NCBI GenBank assembly: GCA_020831805.1
Contig: JAFIFX010000018.1
Location: forward strand, 1-58,180
Direction of reading: 5' to 3'
DNA: 58,180 nt
Origin: Planctomycetota bacterium
GTDB lineage: Bacteria; Planctomycetota; Phycisphaerae; Phycisphaerales; UBA1924
In this document: piece after piece, positions 43,493 to 52,296 of the stretch
Layout: each line of letters starts with the position of its first letter
How positions within the stretch are numbered: the first letter of the stretch is position 1
Notes under the pieces: model-generated
Database searches by the model: none
Told to the model about the DNA's origin: nothing
The model's input: the letters and a program-made list of their open reading frames with translations, nothing else
Position numbers and translations under genes: made by a program

Positions 43493-44983
43493 TCAGAACC
43501 GCTCGACCACCTCGGCCAGCAGCCGCGCCCCGTAGCCCGTCGGGCCGGCGATGTACGGCCCCTTGTCCTTCTCGGTGGCGTGGGTGCCCGCGATGTCGAT
43601 GTGGGCCCAGGGGATCCCCTCCTCGACGAAGTACGACAGGAACGCCGCGCCCTGGATCGGGTGCGCCTCGCGCACCGGGGCGCTGTTCACGATGTCCGCC
43701 ACCGACGACTTCATCATCGCGCGGTACTCGGCGTGGTGCGGCAGCCGCCAGACCAGCTCGTCGGAGACCTCCGCCGCCTGGTCGATCTTGGTGCGCAGGT
43801 CGTCGTCATCGCACCACATCCCCGCGTAGACCTTGCCCAGGGCGACGACCACGCCGCCGGTCAGCGTCGCCATGTCGATGATGGCCGCCGGGCGCTCCTT
43901 CTCGCAGGCCCAGCACAGCCCGTCGGCAAGGACAAGCCGCCCCTCGGCGTCGGTGTTGGTCACCTCCACCGTCACGCCGTTGCGGAAGGTCAGCACATCA
44001 TCGGGCCGGTAGGCGTTGTCCGACACCGCGTTCTCCGCGCACACCAGCAGGGCCACCACCGGCCGGTTCGGCTTGATCACGGTCGCGATCGCGTGCATCG
44101 CACCGAACACGGCGCAGCCGCCGTCCTTGTCCCGCTTCATGCCGCGCATCGAGCCGCCGACCTTCAGCGACAACCCGCCCGAGTCGTAGGTGATCGTCTT
44201 GCCGACCAGCACCACCGGGTCCTTGGACTTGCCCCGGGCCGGGCTGTATTCCAGCCGGATCATGCACGGCTTGTTCTCGCTGGCCCGGCCCACCGTGGCC
44301 ATGCCGACCAGCTTCTGGTCCTCGAGCTGCTTGCCCTGGATCACCGTGCACTTGAGCCCCGCCCTGCGCGCCATCTTGCGCGCCTCGGACGCCATCCACG
44401 CCGGCGTGGCGATGTTCGGCGGCGTCTGCGACAGGGTCCTGGTGATGTTCGCCGCCTCGGCCAGGCCCAGCCCGCGGTCGATCCCCGCCCGGAACTTGGC
44501 GTCGTCGCAATGGACGCTCAGCTTCGGGCGGTCCTTCTTCGAGGTCGCCGAGCCGCGCAGTTCGTCGTAGTTCCATGCGATCAGCCCCAGCCCCTCGCCA
44601 GCCGCCGAGGCGCAGGCATGCAGGTCGACCTTGGCCGACTTGGGCAGCCGGCTGATCGCGTGGTGGATCGCCAGCTCGACCGACTCGGCCTTGGCGCTCG
44701 CCAGCGCCCGCCCGACGGCCGCCGCCGCGTTGCGGACCGCGCCGGGGCGGAACGCGTCCTTGTCCCCCAGCCCGACCACGATCACCCGGTCGTACCCCTC
44801 GTCCGGGAAGGCCTCGACGATCGCCCCGGTTTCCCCGCTCGCTTCCGCACGCTCCGCGGCGCACGCGCCGTGGCCGGAGTCGTCGAGCTTGCGCGAATCG
44901 GGGTCGAGCTTCTCACCCTTGAACTGAGCGAGCACGAGGACGCGGGCCGAGCCGCGGGTCACGGTTTTGACGCTGTCGAACAT
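43493..44983 (-). CDS. pepA: Leucyl aminopeptidase (M17)
   Basis: 496 residues from the ATG at 44983 (GGGAGG upstream). The C-terminal catalytic domain has the two-metal and catalytic motifs: VGKTITYDSGGLSLK (metal Lys/Asp), 'SMRGMKRDKDGGCAV', the family signature NTDAEGRLVLADGL and 'IDMATLTGG'. It removes N-terminal amino acids from peptides in the cytoplasm, and some homologues also bind DNA. The N-terminal macro-like domain is divergent. Confidence 0.96.
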   Translation of the reverse strand: MFDSVKTVTRGSARVLVLAQFKGEKLDPDSRKLDDSGHGACAAERAEASGETGAIVEAFPDEGYDRVIVVGLGDKDAFRPGAVRNAAAAVGRALASAKAESVELAIHHAISRLPKSAKVDLHACASAAGEGLGLIAWNYDELRGSATSKKDRPKLSVHCDDAKFRAGIDRGLGLAEAANITRTLSQTPPNIATPAWMASEARKMARRAGLKCTVIQGKQLEDQKLVGMATVGRASENKPCMIRLEYSPARGKSKDPVVLVGKTITYDSGGLSLKVGGSMRGMKRDKDGGCAVFGAMHAIATVIKPNRPVVALLVCAENAVSDNAYRPDDVLTFRNGVTVEVTNTDAEGRLVLADGLCWACEKERPAAIIDMATLTGGVVVALGKVYAGMWCDDDDLRTKIDQAAEVSDELVWRLPHHAEYRAMMKSSVADIVNSAPVREAHPIQGAAFLSYFVEEGIPWAHIDIAGTHATEKDKGPYIAGPTGYGARLLAEVVERF

Positions 44984-45103
44984 CGAAGAGCCTCCCTCGG
45001 GGCGGGCGATCCCGCCATGGATATATTCTGGAAATCCATCGTAGCGGAACAAACCGCTCCGGGATGCACCCGAGGGAAGGAGGATTGGTTCAGGCGCGGC
45101 GGC

Positions 45104-45574
45104 TCAGGCCGCCCGGCGCGGCGCCTCGACGCCGGTTCCGGGCAGTTCCAGCCCCCCGTCCATGCGCCCGATCGACCAGCGCACGATGTCATACCTCGTG
45201 AGGATCCCCACCAGCCGCAGCTCCCGGTCGACCACCGGCATGCACGAGATCTTGTGATCGAGCATCACCCGGGCCGCGGCACGCAGCAGCGTGTTCGGCC
45301 GGGCCGCGATCAACTGACGCGACATCACCTGGTGCGCCTTACGCTCCAGCGACGCCACATCCGCCGATCGCTCGGCCAGCTTGCCCACGAACGGCGAGAC
45401 CGTGCGCAGCAGGTCCCGGTCCGACAGCACCCCCACCGCCCGCCGGTCCTTGCCCAGCACGACCAGGTGGTGAAAGCCCTTGGACTCGAAGATGTCGCGG
45501 ACCTCGCGCATCGTCGCGTCCATCCCGACGGTGATCGGGCGCGGGGTCATGATGTCGCCGACGGTCTGGGTCAT
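45104..45574 (-). CDS. CBS-domain pair protein
   Basis: 156 residues from the ATG at 45574 (GAGGAC upstream). Two CBS motifs: residues about 5-65 (VGDIMTPRPITVGMDATMRE, 'HHLVVLGKDRRAVGVLSDRDLLR') and about 80-140 ('QVMSRQLIAARPNTLLRAAA', 'MPVVDRELRLVGILTRYDIVR'). Such stand-alone Bateman modules bind adenosyl nucleotides and regulate a partner. The partner is not evident here. Confidence 0.9.
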   Translation of the reverse strand: MTQTVGDIMTPRPITVGMDATMREVRDIFESKGFHHLVVLGKDRRAVGVLSDRDLLRTVSPFVGKLAERSADVASLERKAHQVMSRQLIAARPNTLLRAAARVMLDHKISCMPVVDRELRLVGILTRYDIVRWSIGRMDGGLELPGTGVEAPRRAA

Positions 45575-45619
45575 GGCTCGGTCCTCGCCCATCGGCTATC
45601 GGCCTTTCCGGCCCCTCGC

Positions 45620-45625
45620 TACACT
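45620..45625 (+). promoter_or_regulatory. Putative -10 box of the HIT gene
   Basis: TACACT ends 6 nt before the ATG at 45632, with no Shine-Dalgarno sequence between. Confidence 0.35.
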
Positions 45626-45631
45626 CGCGGC

Positions 45632-46195
45632 ATGGAGACGCCGGCGAACAGCCAGGGCCATGCCAGCCCCTTCGGACCAGACGCGATCTGGGCCCCCTGG
45701 CGACTGCCCTACCTCGAATCCCTCAAAGCGTCCGAGAACACGCCCGCCGCCAGACCGCCAAGGCCCCCATCCCCCGACTTCCTGGCCGACTACTGGGCCC
45801 ACCCCGAGCACGACGCCGCCAACCATGTCATCGTCCGCACGCCCGACGGCATGATCCTGCTCAACAAGTACCCCTACGCCAACGGGCACCTGCTCGTCGC
45901 CCTCGGTGAGGCGCGACCGTCGCTGCTCGACTACGACGCGGGCCAGCGCGCGGCATTGTGGGCCCTCGTCGATCGTGCAGCGGCCCTCTTGCAGCGCGTC
46001 CTCGAGCCGCAGGGCGTGAACATCGGCATCAACCAGGGCCGCGCCGCGGGCGCGGGTGTGCCCGGCCACCTGCATGTCCACCTCGTCCCGCGCTGGAACG
46101 GGGACACCAACTTCATGACCGTCGTCGGCACGGTCCGTGTCATGCCCGCGTCGCTGGACGCGATGTACGAGCGGTTCGCCGCGGCCCGGGCGTGA
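45632..46195 (+). CDS. HIT-family nucleotide hydrolase/phosphorylase
   Basis: 187 residues. The histidine-triad motif is GHLHVHLVPRW (about 148-158), followed by 'NGDTNFM', a combination typical of the Ap4A-phosphorylase-like HIT branch. 'LLNKYPYANGHLLVAL' is the conserved upstream segment. The N-terminal 40 residues ('WAPWRLPYLESL') are also typical of this branch. It acts on dinucleoside polyphosphates or nucleotide adducts. Confidence 0.92.
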   Translation: METPANSQGHASPFGPDAIWAPWRLPYLESLKASENTPAARPPRPPSPDFLADYWAHPEHDAANHVIVRTPDGMILLNKYPYANGHLLVALGEARPSLLDYDAGQRAALWALVDRAAALLQRVLEPQGVNIGINQGRAAGAGVPGHLHVHLVPRWNGDTNFMTVVGTVRVMPASLDAMYERFAAARA

Positions 46196-46440
46196 TCCCA
46201 CCGCCCCCTCTCCCCCACGGCCGCGCATGCGGGTGATCGCCCCGAAGTGCGAGAATGCACCTAGCACAAGCGCACGCGCTCACGCCGTTTTCGCCGCGAT
46301 TTCCAGCCATTTGTATGGATTCTCTGAATCGATTGCTGGTCATCATGTTGAAGTCGGGGTCTTCTAGAAGTCGTGAAGGCGCGAACACCGTGCCCCACGG
46401 ATTCATTGTCGGAACCCGCATCACCAAAGGAGAGACAACC
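46196..46440. other. Intergenic leader of the exported PEP-CTERM-like gene
   Basis: 245 nt with lower GC than the flanks. No convincing promoter pair or riboswitch-like fold was seen. AAAGGAGAG immediately precedes the ATG at 46441 and fixes that start. Confidence 0.4.
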
Positions 46441-47223
46441 ATGCGGAATACACACACCATCGGGCTCGGCACGATCGGCGTCGGCCTCGTGCTCGCCGCC
46501 GGCTCGGCCACGGCGACCGCCTCGACCACCACCGAGCTGACTGTCATCCAGGACTTCGATGTCGCCACGGTCTTCCGCTCCTTCTTCGGCGGCACCGACC
46601 GCAGCTTCCTGACCAACCAGGCCCGCTTCCAGGTCAACGGCGACTCGCTGATCTCCACCCAGAGCCCGCTGGGCATCTACACCGTCTTCGACATCGACGG
46701 CTCCACGCTCCGCCCCGGGCCCGGCGCCCTCTCCGTGGACAACATCGTCTTCAACCTCAACGCCGCCGTGAACCAGAACACCGGCAGCGGCGGGATCGGC
46801 AACCCCGGCGAACTCCAGATCTTCTACACCACCGACAACGGCGACCTGAACGACAAGGACTTCAACACCGCCGGCAACACCGACGCCAGCGGCCTGACCG
46901 GACAGTTCTCCGACCTGTTCCTGCTCTCCAGCGCCTTCGAGGACACCGGCATCCGCGACATCAACCGCACGCTCGACCTGACCCAGGTCAGCGGCTCGCT
47001 GCTCGACGCGATCAACAACGGCGAGAACATCCGCTTCATCATCGCCTCGCCCACCCCCGCGGCGACCTTCCAGTTCGCCACGGGCCTGCCCGACCCCTCC
47101 ACCATCTTCGACTTCTTCGGCGAGGCCTCGACCGTCGAGTTCAGCGTCACCGCCGTGCCCGCCCCGGGCGCCGCGGGCGTGCTGGCCCTGGCCGGCCTCG
47201 CCGGGCTCCGCCGCCGGCGCTGA
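46441..47223 (+). CDS. Exported protein with PEP-CTERM-like sorting tail
   Basis: 260 residues. A signal peptide (about 1-27) precedes a beta-rich, Asn/Thr/Gly-rich body that I do not recognise. It carries 'LRPGPGALSVDNIVFNLNAA' and two similar 'FxxxxxD' stretches. The last 25 residues, VPAPGAAGVLALAG followed by a second helix half and RRRR, form a PEP-CTERM/VPxPG-type sorting signal, which normally directs exosortase or rhomboid-type processing at the cell surface. No exosortase is in the window. Confidence 0.78.
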   Translation: MRNTHTIGLGTIGVGLVLAAGSATATASTTTELTVIQDFDVATVFRSFFGGTDRSFLTNQARFQVNGDSLISTQSPLGIYTVFDIDGSTLRPGPGALSVDNIVFNLNAAVNQNTGSGGIGNPGELQIFYTTDNGDLNDKDFNTAGNTDASGLTGQFSDLFLLSSAFEDTGIRDINRTLDLTQVSGSLLDAINNGENIRFIIASPTPAATFQFATGLPDPSTIFDFFGEASTVEFSVTAVPAPGAAGVLALAGLAGLRRRR

Positions 47224-47257
47224 GCCGAGCGAACAGGCAGAATCTTTGCACACGCGA

Positions 47258-47279
47258 CCCCGCTCCGGCGGGGTTTTTT
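47258..47279 (+). terminator. Rho-independent terminator
   Basis: CCCCGC (47258-47263) pairs with GCGGGG (47268-47273) across TCCG, followed by six Ts (47274-47279). It lies 35 nt after the PEP-CTERM-like gene. Confidence 0.93.
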
Positions 47280-47307
47280 GCGTGGCGCGGGACCCGCTTG
47301 GAAAGGC

Positions 47308-47323
47308 GTCATACGGATCACGC
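47308..47323 (+). repeat. Solo end of the TGATACGGATC repeat family
   Basis: GTCATACGGATCACGCC resembles the right end of copies B and C (ATACGGATCACCC type). No longer element follows. Confidence 0.4.
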
Positions 47324-47344
47324 CAGAAAACCGGGCGTGGCGCC

Positions 47345-47375
47345 CTGAACAAGCCGCGCCTGGAAAGAAGCGGCC
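47345..47375 (+). repeat. 31-bp intergenic repeat
   Basis: The same 31 bases, except two, occur at 53560-53590. Each begins CTGAACAAGCCGCG and ends AGCGGCC; GCCGC and GCGGC can pair, so a small hairpin is possible. Confidence 0.6.
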
Positions 47376-47466
47376 CTTGGCCCGCAGCGCGTCCCCGCGC
47401 GGGTCAGGAGCGACCAACCCCGACGCGTGCTCTCCGAAGACGAAGAGCACGGCATCCGGCGGTTTG

Positions 47467-47541
47467 GTAGGTCGGCACTCCGTGCCGACACGCTTCATGA
47501 CCCCAGCGGTCGTAAAGAGTCGGCACGGAGTGCCGACCTAC
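47467..47541. repeat. Inverted pair of GTCGGCAC-type REP hairpins
   Basis: GTAGGTCGGCACTCCGTGCC (from 47467, arm ends 47489) and its reverse complement form (47519-47541) face each other 29 nt apart. Each arm is itself a hairpin, GTCGGCAC-TCC-GTGCCGAC. The right arm overlaps the last codon positions of the dockerin gene at 47538, whose TAG stop is the TAG of GTAGGTCGG. Confidence 0.8.
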
Positions 47542-48665
47542 GGGCACCCCGCATGGAACGCGGCCAGATACGCCGCGAGGTCGAAGAAGTTGATCACGCC
47601 GAAGGGCTCAGCCAGGTCGGCGGCCGCGTCGCCAGACTGGAATAGGTCCAGGTACGCCGCGAGGTCCGCGGCGTCGAGCACGCCGAAGGGCGCGCCGAGG
47701 TCGGCGGGGCAGGGCAGGGCCGCGGCCAAGCGCAAGCCGCCCTGCGGGTTCACGCTGTCTACATATCCCGCATGGTGGAAGTCGATGCGATCATAGTTGA
47801 AAGGATCATCCGACCAGTACTCACCATAACTGGTCCCTGCCTGAAATCGACGCTGACCAAATGCCGTGTTTGATTCCTCGGTCTCCAACCACTCGGTCAC
47901 GCCGCCGGAGAGGTCCAGAAGCCCGAAGAATGACTGAACATCTGGGAACAAGCCGACATCCATCGGCCAGATCCCGGTTTGAAACGGGCCCGCATTGCGT
48001 TCGCCGCCTTCGTCGGGCAGCAATGCACCGACCGATTGCATCTCAGACATGTTTGGGTAGGTCCAGTAGCCTTCCTGACCCAGACCGTAGCGATTTGGGT
48101 CGTAGTGCGCCGCCTTGACCCATTCATCCCGACTCGGGATCCAGTATCGGGCGCCTTCGCTCCGCGTGACCTGGTGGTTGTAGGTACCGTCCGGGTTGAT
48201 CGTGAAAGTCGCGGTGTCGTACACGCCGCTCTCGAAGGCCCATTGCTCGTTGACCTTGCCGTTGTGCAGCCAGTTGACATACCGGGCGGCGTACTCCCAG
48301 CTCATGTCGGCGGCGCGGTCCAATGAACGGTCGGGGCGGACAAACAGTCCGACGAAGCTGTAGTTGATGCTTGTGCTCGTGAACGCCGGCGTTGCGATGC
48401 CGCCGCCCAGGTCGTAGTAGGGTGCGTACGCCTGCACGAACTCAAACCATTGGCCCACCGTGACTTCTGTGGTGGCCATACGGTACTGATAGTCCACCGC
48501 GCCCAGCCGAACCCCCGGGGTCGCCGGAAGCTCAGCGTCGTTGGTCGCTCGGTTGCCGGCGTAGGTGATGGTGGCCCAGGTGGAGCCGTCGGCATCCGGA
48601 CCCGCCAGAACAGGTGAGGCAAAAATGCCCACGAGCAGGATCACGAGGGTTGTGGTGCGTGGCAT
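47538..48665 (-). CDS. Secreted FGE/sulfatase-modifying-factor-like protein with dockerin
   Basis: 375 residues from the ATG at 48665 (AGGAG upstream), with a signal peptide ending near VLAG. Residues about 30-310 follow the FGE-sulfatase (SUMF1) fold: 'YRMATTEVTVGQWFEFVQAY', 'MSWEYAARYVNWLHNG', 'YWIPSRDEWVKAAHYDPN' and 'GLLDLSGGVTEWLE'. The catalytic cysteines of true FGE are not visible, so a binding role is likely. Both dockerin repeats lack calcium loops (DLGAPFGVLD, DLAEPFGVIN), and it ends GCP. The stop codon lies inside a REP hairpin. Confidence 0.85.
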   Translation of the reverse strand: MPRTTTLVILLVGIFASPVLAGPDADGSTWATITYAGNRATNDAELPATPGVRLGAVDYQYRMATTEVTVGQWFEFVQAYAPYYDLGGGIATPAFTSTSINYSFVGLFVRPDRSLDRAADMSWEYAARYVNWLHNGKVNEQWAFESGVYDTATFTINPDGTYNHQVTRSEGARYWIPSRDEWVKAAHYDPNRYGLGQEGYWTYPNMSEMQSVGALLPDEGGERNAGPFQTGIWPMDVGLFPDVQSFFGLLDLSGGVTEWLETEESNTAFGQRRFQAGTSYGEYWSDDPFNYDRIDFHHAGYVDSVNPQGGLRLAAALPCPADLGAPFGVLDAADLAAYLDLFQSGDAAADLAEPFGVINFFDLAAYLAAFHAGCP

Positions 48666-48796
48666 GGGGGCTCCTGTGCGGTTGGTTGTACGCATCGTCG
48701 GCGTTGGGGTTGGTGCGCGGCTTGTTTTTCGCGGGATTCGCGGATCTGTGTGTTTGTGGGCGGTTGGGTCGTGGGTTGGACGCGTGGCGCGTGACG

Positions 48797-48824
48797 CACC
48801 GGTTGCCCTTCGGGACAACCGGTG
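48797..48824. repeat. REP-type hairpin
   Basis: CACCGGTTG and CAACCGGTG, with an inner CCC-TTC-GGG, form a near-perfect hairpin followed by GCACC. Confidence 0.7.
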
Positions 48825-48854
48825 GCACCCTTGGGGTCACGCGCGGCCGGAGAG

Positions 48855-48879
48855 CACCGACCCCGGGACGGGGTCGGTG
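48855..48879. repeat. REP-type hairpin
   Basis: CACCGACCCCG-GGA-CGGGGTCGGTG, a perfect 11-bp stem, also followed by GCACC, so it shares its border with the hairpin at 48797-48824 although the stems differ. Confidence 0.75.
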
Positions 48880-48897
48880 GCACCTGCTGGCGTCGGC

Positions 48898-50754
48898 TTA
48901 CGCCATCAGCTCAGCACAGGTCGGCGTGGTCTGGGCGTAGCGCGTGTGCACATCCGCGTGGTGGCGCCGGTAGATCGCGTCGATCTCGTCCGGCGCGGGG
49001 AACGCGGCGGAGAAGCCCGGGCGCTCGTCATCCAGCGTGGCCCGCGCCGTCTTGATCAGGTGGGCGATCAGCGAGCGCGGGTCCTCCAGACCCACGGAGA
49101 CCCGCACCGTCGTCGGCGCGATGCCCGCCTCGGCCAGCGCGGCGCGGCTCAGCTCCGAGTGGCTCGTGATCGCCGGGCACAGCACGATCGTGTTCGGCGT
49201 GCCCAGCGAGACCTGGTGGCCGAAGACCGGGTCGAGGTGGTCGAAGAACCGCTCGAACACGGTGCGCGAGAACAGATCCGGCGCGCCCGGTTCGGTCGCC
49301 TTATCCCCCTCGAAATCGAAGGTGAACAGCGGCGCGGGCAGGCCCATAAACAGGCACTTCTCGCGGATCGGCGCGTTGGGGTGGCCCGGGGCCGCCGAGC
49401 ACTGCACATTGATCTGCGGGTGCCGGGACAGCACCTCGGCCAGCGTCAGCGTGCTGACCGCCTTGTGCAGCATCCGGTGCTCGAGCGTGTGCAGGCCGGT
49501 CATCACCTCGAAGGCCTTGTCCGCGTCGAGGAACGCACCCTTGATGTAGTACACATTCCAGAACAGCGTCTCGTCCCAGTGGAAGGTCCGCTTCGAGCCG
49601 TCCACATCGGTCCCCTCGCACGAATCGTTCTTGCCCATGAACATCCGCTCGTTGCGCCCGATCACGCAGCCGGCGGTGGTCGTCCCGTGCCCGGAGATGT
49701 CCTTGGTGTACGAGTGGATCACAAAGTCCGGCCGCTCGATCGGGTCGGGCCGGCGCAGCGGGCGGTGCAGGAACGGCGTCCCGACCGTCGAATCGCAGAT
49801 CACGGTCAGCTTCCGCTCGTGCGCGATGCGGCAGATTTCCGGCACATCGAGCACATGCCCGTGCGGGTTGCACGGCGATTCGAGGTACACATAGATCTGC
49901 CTGCCCGCGTCGAGCCGGTCCTTGTGCCGCTCGGTCACGCGGTCCAGGGCCTCGGCGAAGGCCTCCCCGGTGTACCCGTCGAAGAAGTGGACGCCCACAT
50001 CGAGGTTCGACGGCTTGGCGTACCAGTCGTGCAGGAGCTGGTAGGTCCCGCCGTACACATTCCGCGACGAAAGGATGATGTCCCGATGCCCGACCAGGTG
50101 GGCGAGGACCGCGTCCACCGCGGCCATGCCCGAGTTGAAGTTCCACGCCATGTAGTGCGGCGCCTCCGGCCCGCACTCGATGTCCACGATGTGGTTGGCC
50201 AGCGACACCGCCGTCGGGTTGAGCAGCCGCGAGTAGATCTCGTGCAGCAGCTCCCGCCCCTGGAAGGCGTCCTCGACCCACTCGGCGCAGGCGTAGATGT
50301 AGGTCGCCGTCCGCGTGATCACCGGCTTGGCGCTGAACAGCGCGGTGACATTGTCGAAGATCGGGTACGGCCCCTTGGCCGCCCGGTCCCCCGGCGCGTT
50401 GACCACCGACTGGTAGGTCGTGCGGAGCGGATGCTGCAGCGTGTCGAGGATCTTGGCGAGCTGGAAGGCCAGGAACCGCTGGGCGCTGAACCGCTCGATC
50501 CGCTGCTCGCGCGGCAGGTTCGCCAGCTCGGCCACGCCCGTCCGCCACAGGTCCGTCAGGTCCGCGTGCCCCTCGTACAGATGCCGGGAGAACGACGCCA
50601 TCCGGCGCCCGAAGGGCGTCTCCGGGTCGATCCCGAAGTGGGCGAGCTGCTCGGCGACCAGCCCCTCGGTCGAGTTCGCGTCGGTGGTCTTGCGCCGGGG
50701 CGAGATCACCCGGGCGGCTTCGAATGTTTCGGCGCTGGTGCGGTCGCGGTGCAT
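48898..50754 (-). CDS. Long Cys/Met-metabolism-type PLP enzyme
   Basis: 618 residues from the ATG at 50754; a GTG at 50778 is in frame but GAGAGAAC fits the ATG. Residues about 190-560 show the Cys/Met PLP fold: 'AWNFNSGMAAVDAVLAHLVG', 'YVYLESPCNPHGHVLDVPEI', and the Schiff-base Lys in 'HSYTKDISGHGTTTAGCVIG'. A 180-residue N-terminal extension and an insertion around 390-430 make it about 200 residues longer than cystathionine synthases or O-acetylhomoserine sulfhydrylases. Divergent cystathionine genes suggest sulfur amino-acid metabolism, but the reaction is not clear. Confidence 0.8.
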   Translation of the reverse strand: MHRDRTSAETFEAARVISPRRKTTDANSTEGLVAEQLAHFGIDPETPFGRRMASFSRHLYEGHADLTDLWRTGVAELANLPREQRIERFSAQRFLAFQLAKILDTLQHPLRTTYQSVVNAPGDRAAKGPYPIFDNVTALFSAKPVITRTATYIYACAEWVEDAFQGRELLHEIYSRLLNPTAVSLANHIVDIECGPEAPHYMAWNFNSGMAAVDAVLAHLVGHRDIILSSRNVYGGTYQLLHDWYAKPSNLDVGVHFFDGYTGEAFAEALDRVTERHKDRLDAGRQIYVYLESPCNPHGHVLDVPEICRIAHERKLTVICDSTVGTPFLHRPLRRPDPIERPDFVIHSYTKDISGHGTTTAGCVIGRNERMFMGKNDSCEGTDVDGSKRTFHWDETLFWNVYYIKGAFLDADKAFEVMTGLHTLEHRMLHKAVSTLTLAEVLSRHPQINVQCSAAPGHPNAPIREKCLFMGLPAPLFTFDFEGDKATEPGAPDLFSRTVFERFFDHLDPVFGHQVSLGTPNTIVLCPAITSHSELSRAALAEAGIAPTTVRVSVGLEDPRSLIAHLIKTARATLDDERPGFSAAFPAPDEIDAIYRRHHADVHTRYAQTTPTCAELMA

Positions 50755-50907
50755 GGGGTGTTCTCTCGGTAAAGTCACTTGACGGACTCAGTTTAGGGTC
50801 CCGATCCGCGCCGCCACGATGCCCGCCCTCCGGGGTTTCCACCCTGCGCCCGCGCTATCCTCCCACAACGCCCCGCGGCACCCGCGCCGGGGCCCGGAGG
50901 ACCTGCT

Positions 50908-52290
50908 TTGGACACAAAGAACAGCATCCTGGACGCCATCGGCAACACCCCGCTCGTCCGACTCAACAAGGTCGTCGAGCCCGGCTCCGCCGAGGTCTAC
51001 GCCAAGTGCGAGTACATGAACCCCGCCGGCTCGATCAAGGACCGCATGGCCTGGTACATCATCGACCAGGCCGAGAAACAGGGCCTGCTCAAGCCCGGCG
51101 GCACCATCGTCGAGAACACCTCCGGCAACACCGGCATGGGCGCCGCCATGGCCGCCGCCGCCAAGGGCTACAAGGCCGTCTTCACCATGCCCGACAAGAT
51201 GTCCAAGGAGAAGATCGACGGCCTGCGCGCCTTCGGCGCCCAGGTCATCATCACCCCCACCGATGTCCCCGGCGACTCGCCCGACCACTATGTCAATGTC
51301 GCCAAACGCGTCGCCTCCGAGACGCCCAACTCGTTCTACCTCGACCAGTACCACAACCAGTGGAACATCGACGCCCACGACATCATGACCGGCGAGGAGA
51401 TCTACCGCCAGACCGACGGCGGCAATGTCGATGCCGTCATCGCCGGCACCGGCACCGGCGGCACCATCTCCGGCATCGGGCGCTGCTTCAAACGCCACGG
51501 CTCCAAGGCCAAGATCATCGGCGTCGACCCGCTCGGCTCGGTCCATTACGCCGTCTTCCACACCGGCCAGCCCAGCACGCCTTATGTCTACAAGGTCGAG
51601 GGCCTCGGTGAGGACATCGTCTGCCGCGCATTCGACCCCTCCGTCGTCGACGAGATGCACCAGGTCAACGACTACGAGTGCTTCACCATGGCACGCCGCC
51701 TCATCCGCGAAGAGGGCCTCTTCTGCGGCGGGTCCTCCGGCGGCATGGTCCACATCGCCTGCAAGCTCGCCAAGGAGATGGGCCCGGGCAAGAAGATCAT
51801 CGTCATCCTCCCCGACTCCGGCACCCGCTATGTCACCAAGTACCTCGACGACGCCTGGATGAAGATGCACGGCTTCATGGAAGAGCCCCGCGGCCTCGGC
51901 CTGATCGAGGACATGATCGACGCCGAACGCCGCGTCGTCACCGCCGCCGAAACCGACACCATCGGCTCGGTCATCGCCCTGCTCCGCGACCACGGCATCT
52001 CCCAGGTCCCCGTGACCGACGCCGACGGCAAGCCCGCCGGCATCGTCCACGAGATCGACATCCTCCGGGGCCTCCAGCGCGGCCAGGTCACCACCGACTC
52101 GCCCGTCAAGTCCATCGAGGCCAAGCTCGGCGGCATCGTCCACCCCAAGGCCCGCGTCGAGGAGCTCTACGGCATCTTCGCCGCCGAACAGGCCGCCATC
52201 GTCATGAACGAAGGCCGCGTCGTCGCCATCCTCAGCGAGATCGACCTGATCGAGCACCTCGCCAGCCGCAACCAGCCCGCCGCGGTGTGA
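50908..52290 (+). CDS. Cystathionine beta-synthase with CBS domains
   Basis: 460 residues from a TTG start: GGAGG lies 7 nt before it, and the protein begins in the conserved 'SILDAIGNTPLVRLNKV'. The PLP Lys is in 'NPAGSIKDRMAWY'; 'NTSGNTGMGAA' and 'AGTGTGGTISGIGRCF' bind the cofactor phosphate and substrate. Two CBS motifs occupy about 335-455. It condenses serine (or O-acetylserine) with homocysteine. It is followed 106 nt later by a cystathionine gamma-lyase gene, which together give reverse transsulfuration to cysteine. Confidence 0.93.
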   Translation: MDTKNSILDAIGNTPLVRLNKVVEPGSAEVYAKCEYMNPAGSIKDRMAWYIIDQAEKQGLLKPGGTIVENTSGNTGMGAAMAAAAKGYKAVFTMPDKMSKEKIDGLRAFGAQVIITPTDVPGDSPDHYVNVAKRVASETPNSFYLDQYHNQWNIDAHDIMTGEEIYRQTDGGNVDAVIAGTGTGGTISGIGRCFKRHGSKAKIIGVDPLGSVHYAVFHTGQPSTPYVYKVEGLGEDIVCRAFDPSVVDEMHQVNDYECFTMARRLIREEGLFCGGSSGGMVHIACKLAKEMGPGKKIIVILPDSGTRYVTKYLDDAWMKMHGFMEEPRGLGLIEDMIDAERRVVTAAETDTIGSVIALLRDHGISQVPVTDADGKPAGIVHEIDILRGLQRGQVTTDSPVKSIEAKLGGIVHPKARVEELYGIFAAEQAAIVMNEGRVVAILSEIDLIEHLASRNQPAAV

Positions 52291-52296
52291 TTTCCT

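Larger units (their letters stand above)
48666..48897. other. Intergenic, strand-skewed, with two REP-type hairpins
   Basis: 232 nt, G- and T-rich on the plus strand. It holds the hairpins at 48797-48824 and 48855-48879 but no gene. Confidence 0.6.
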
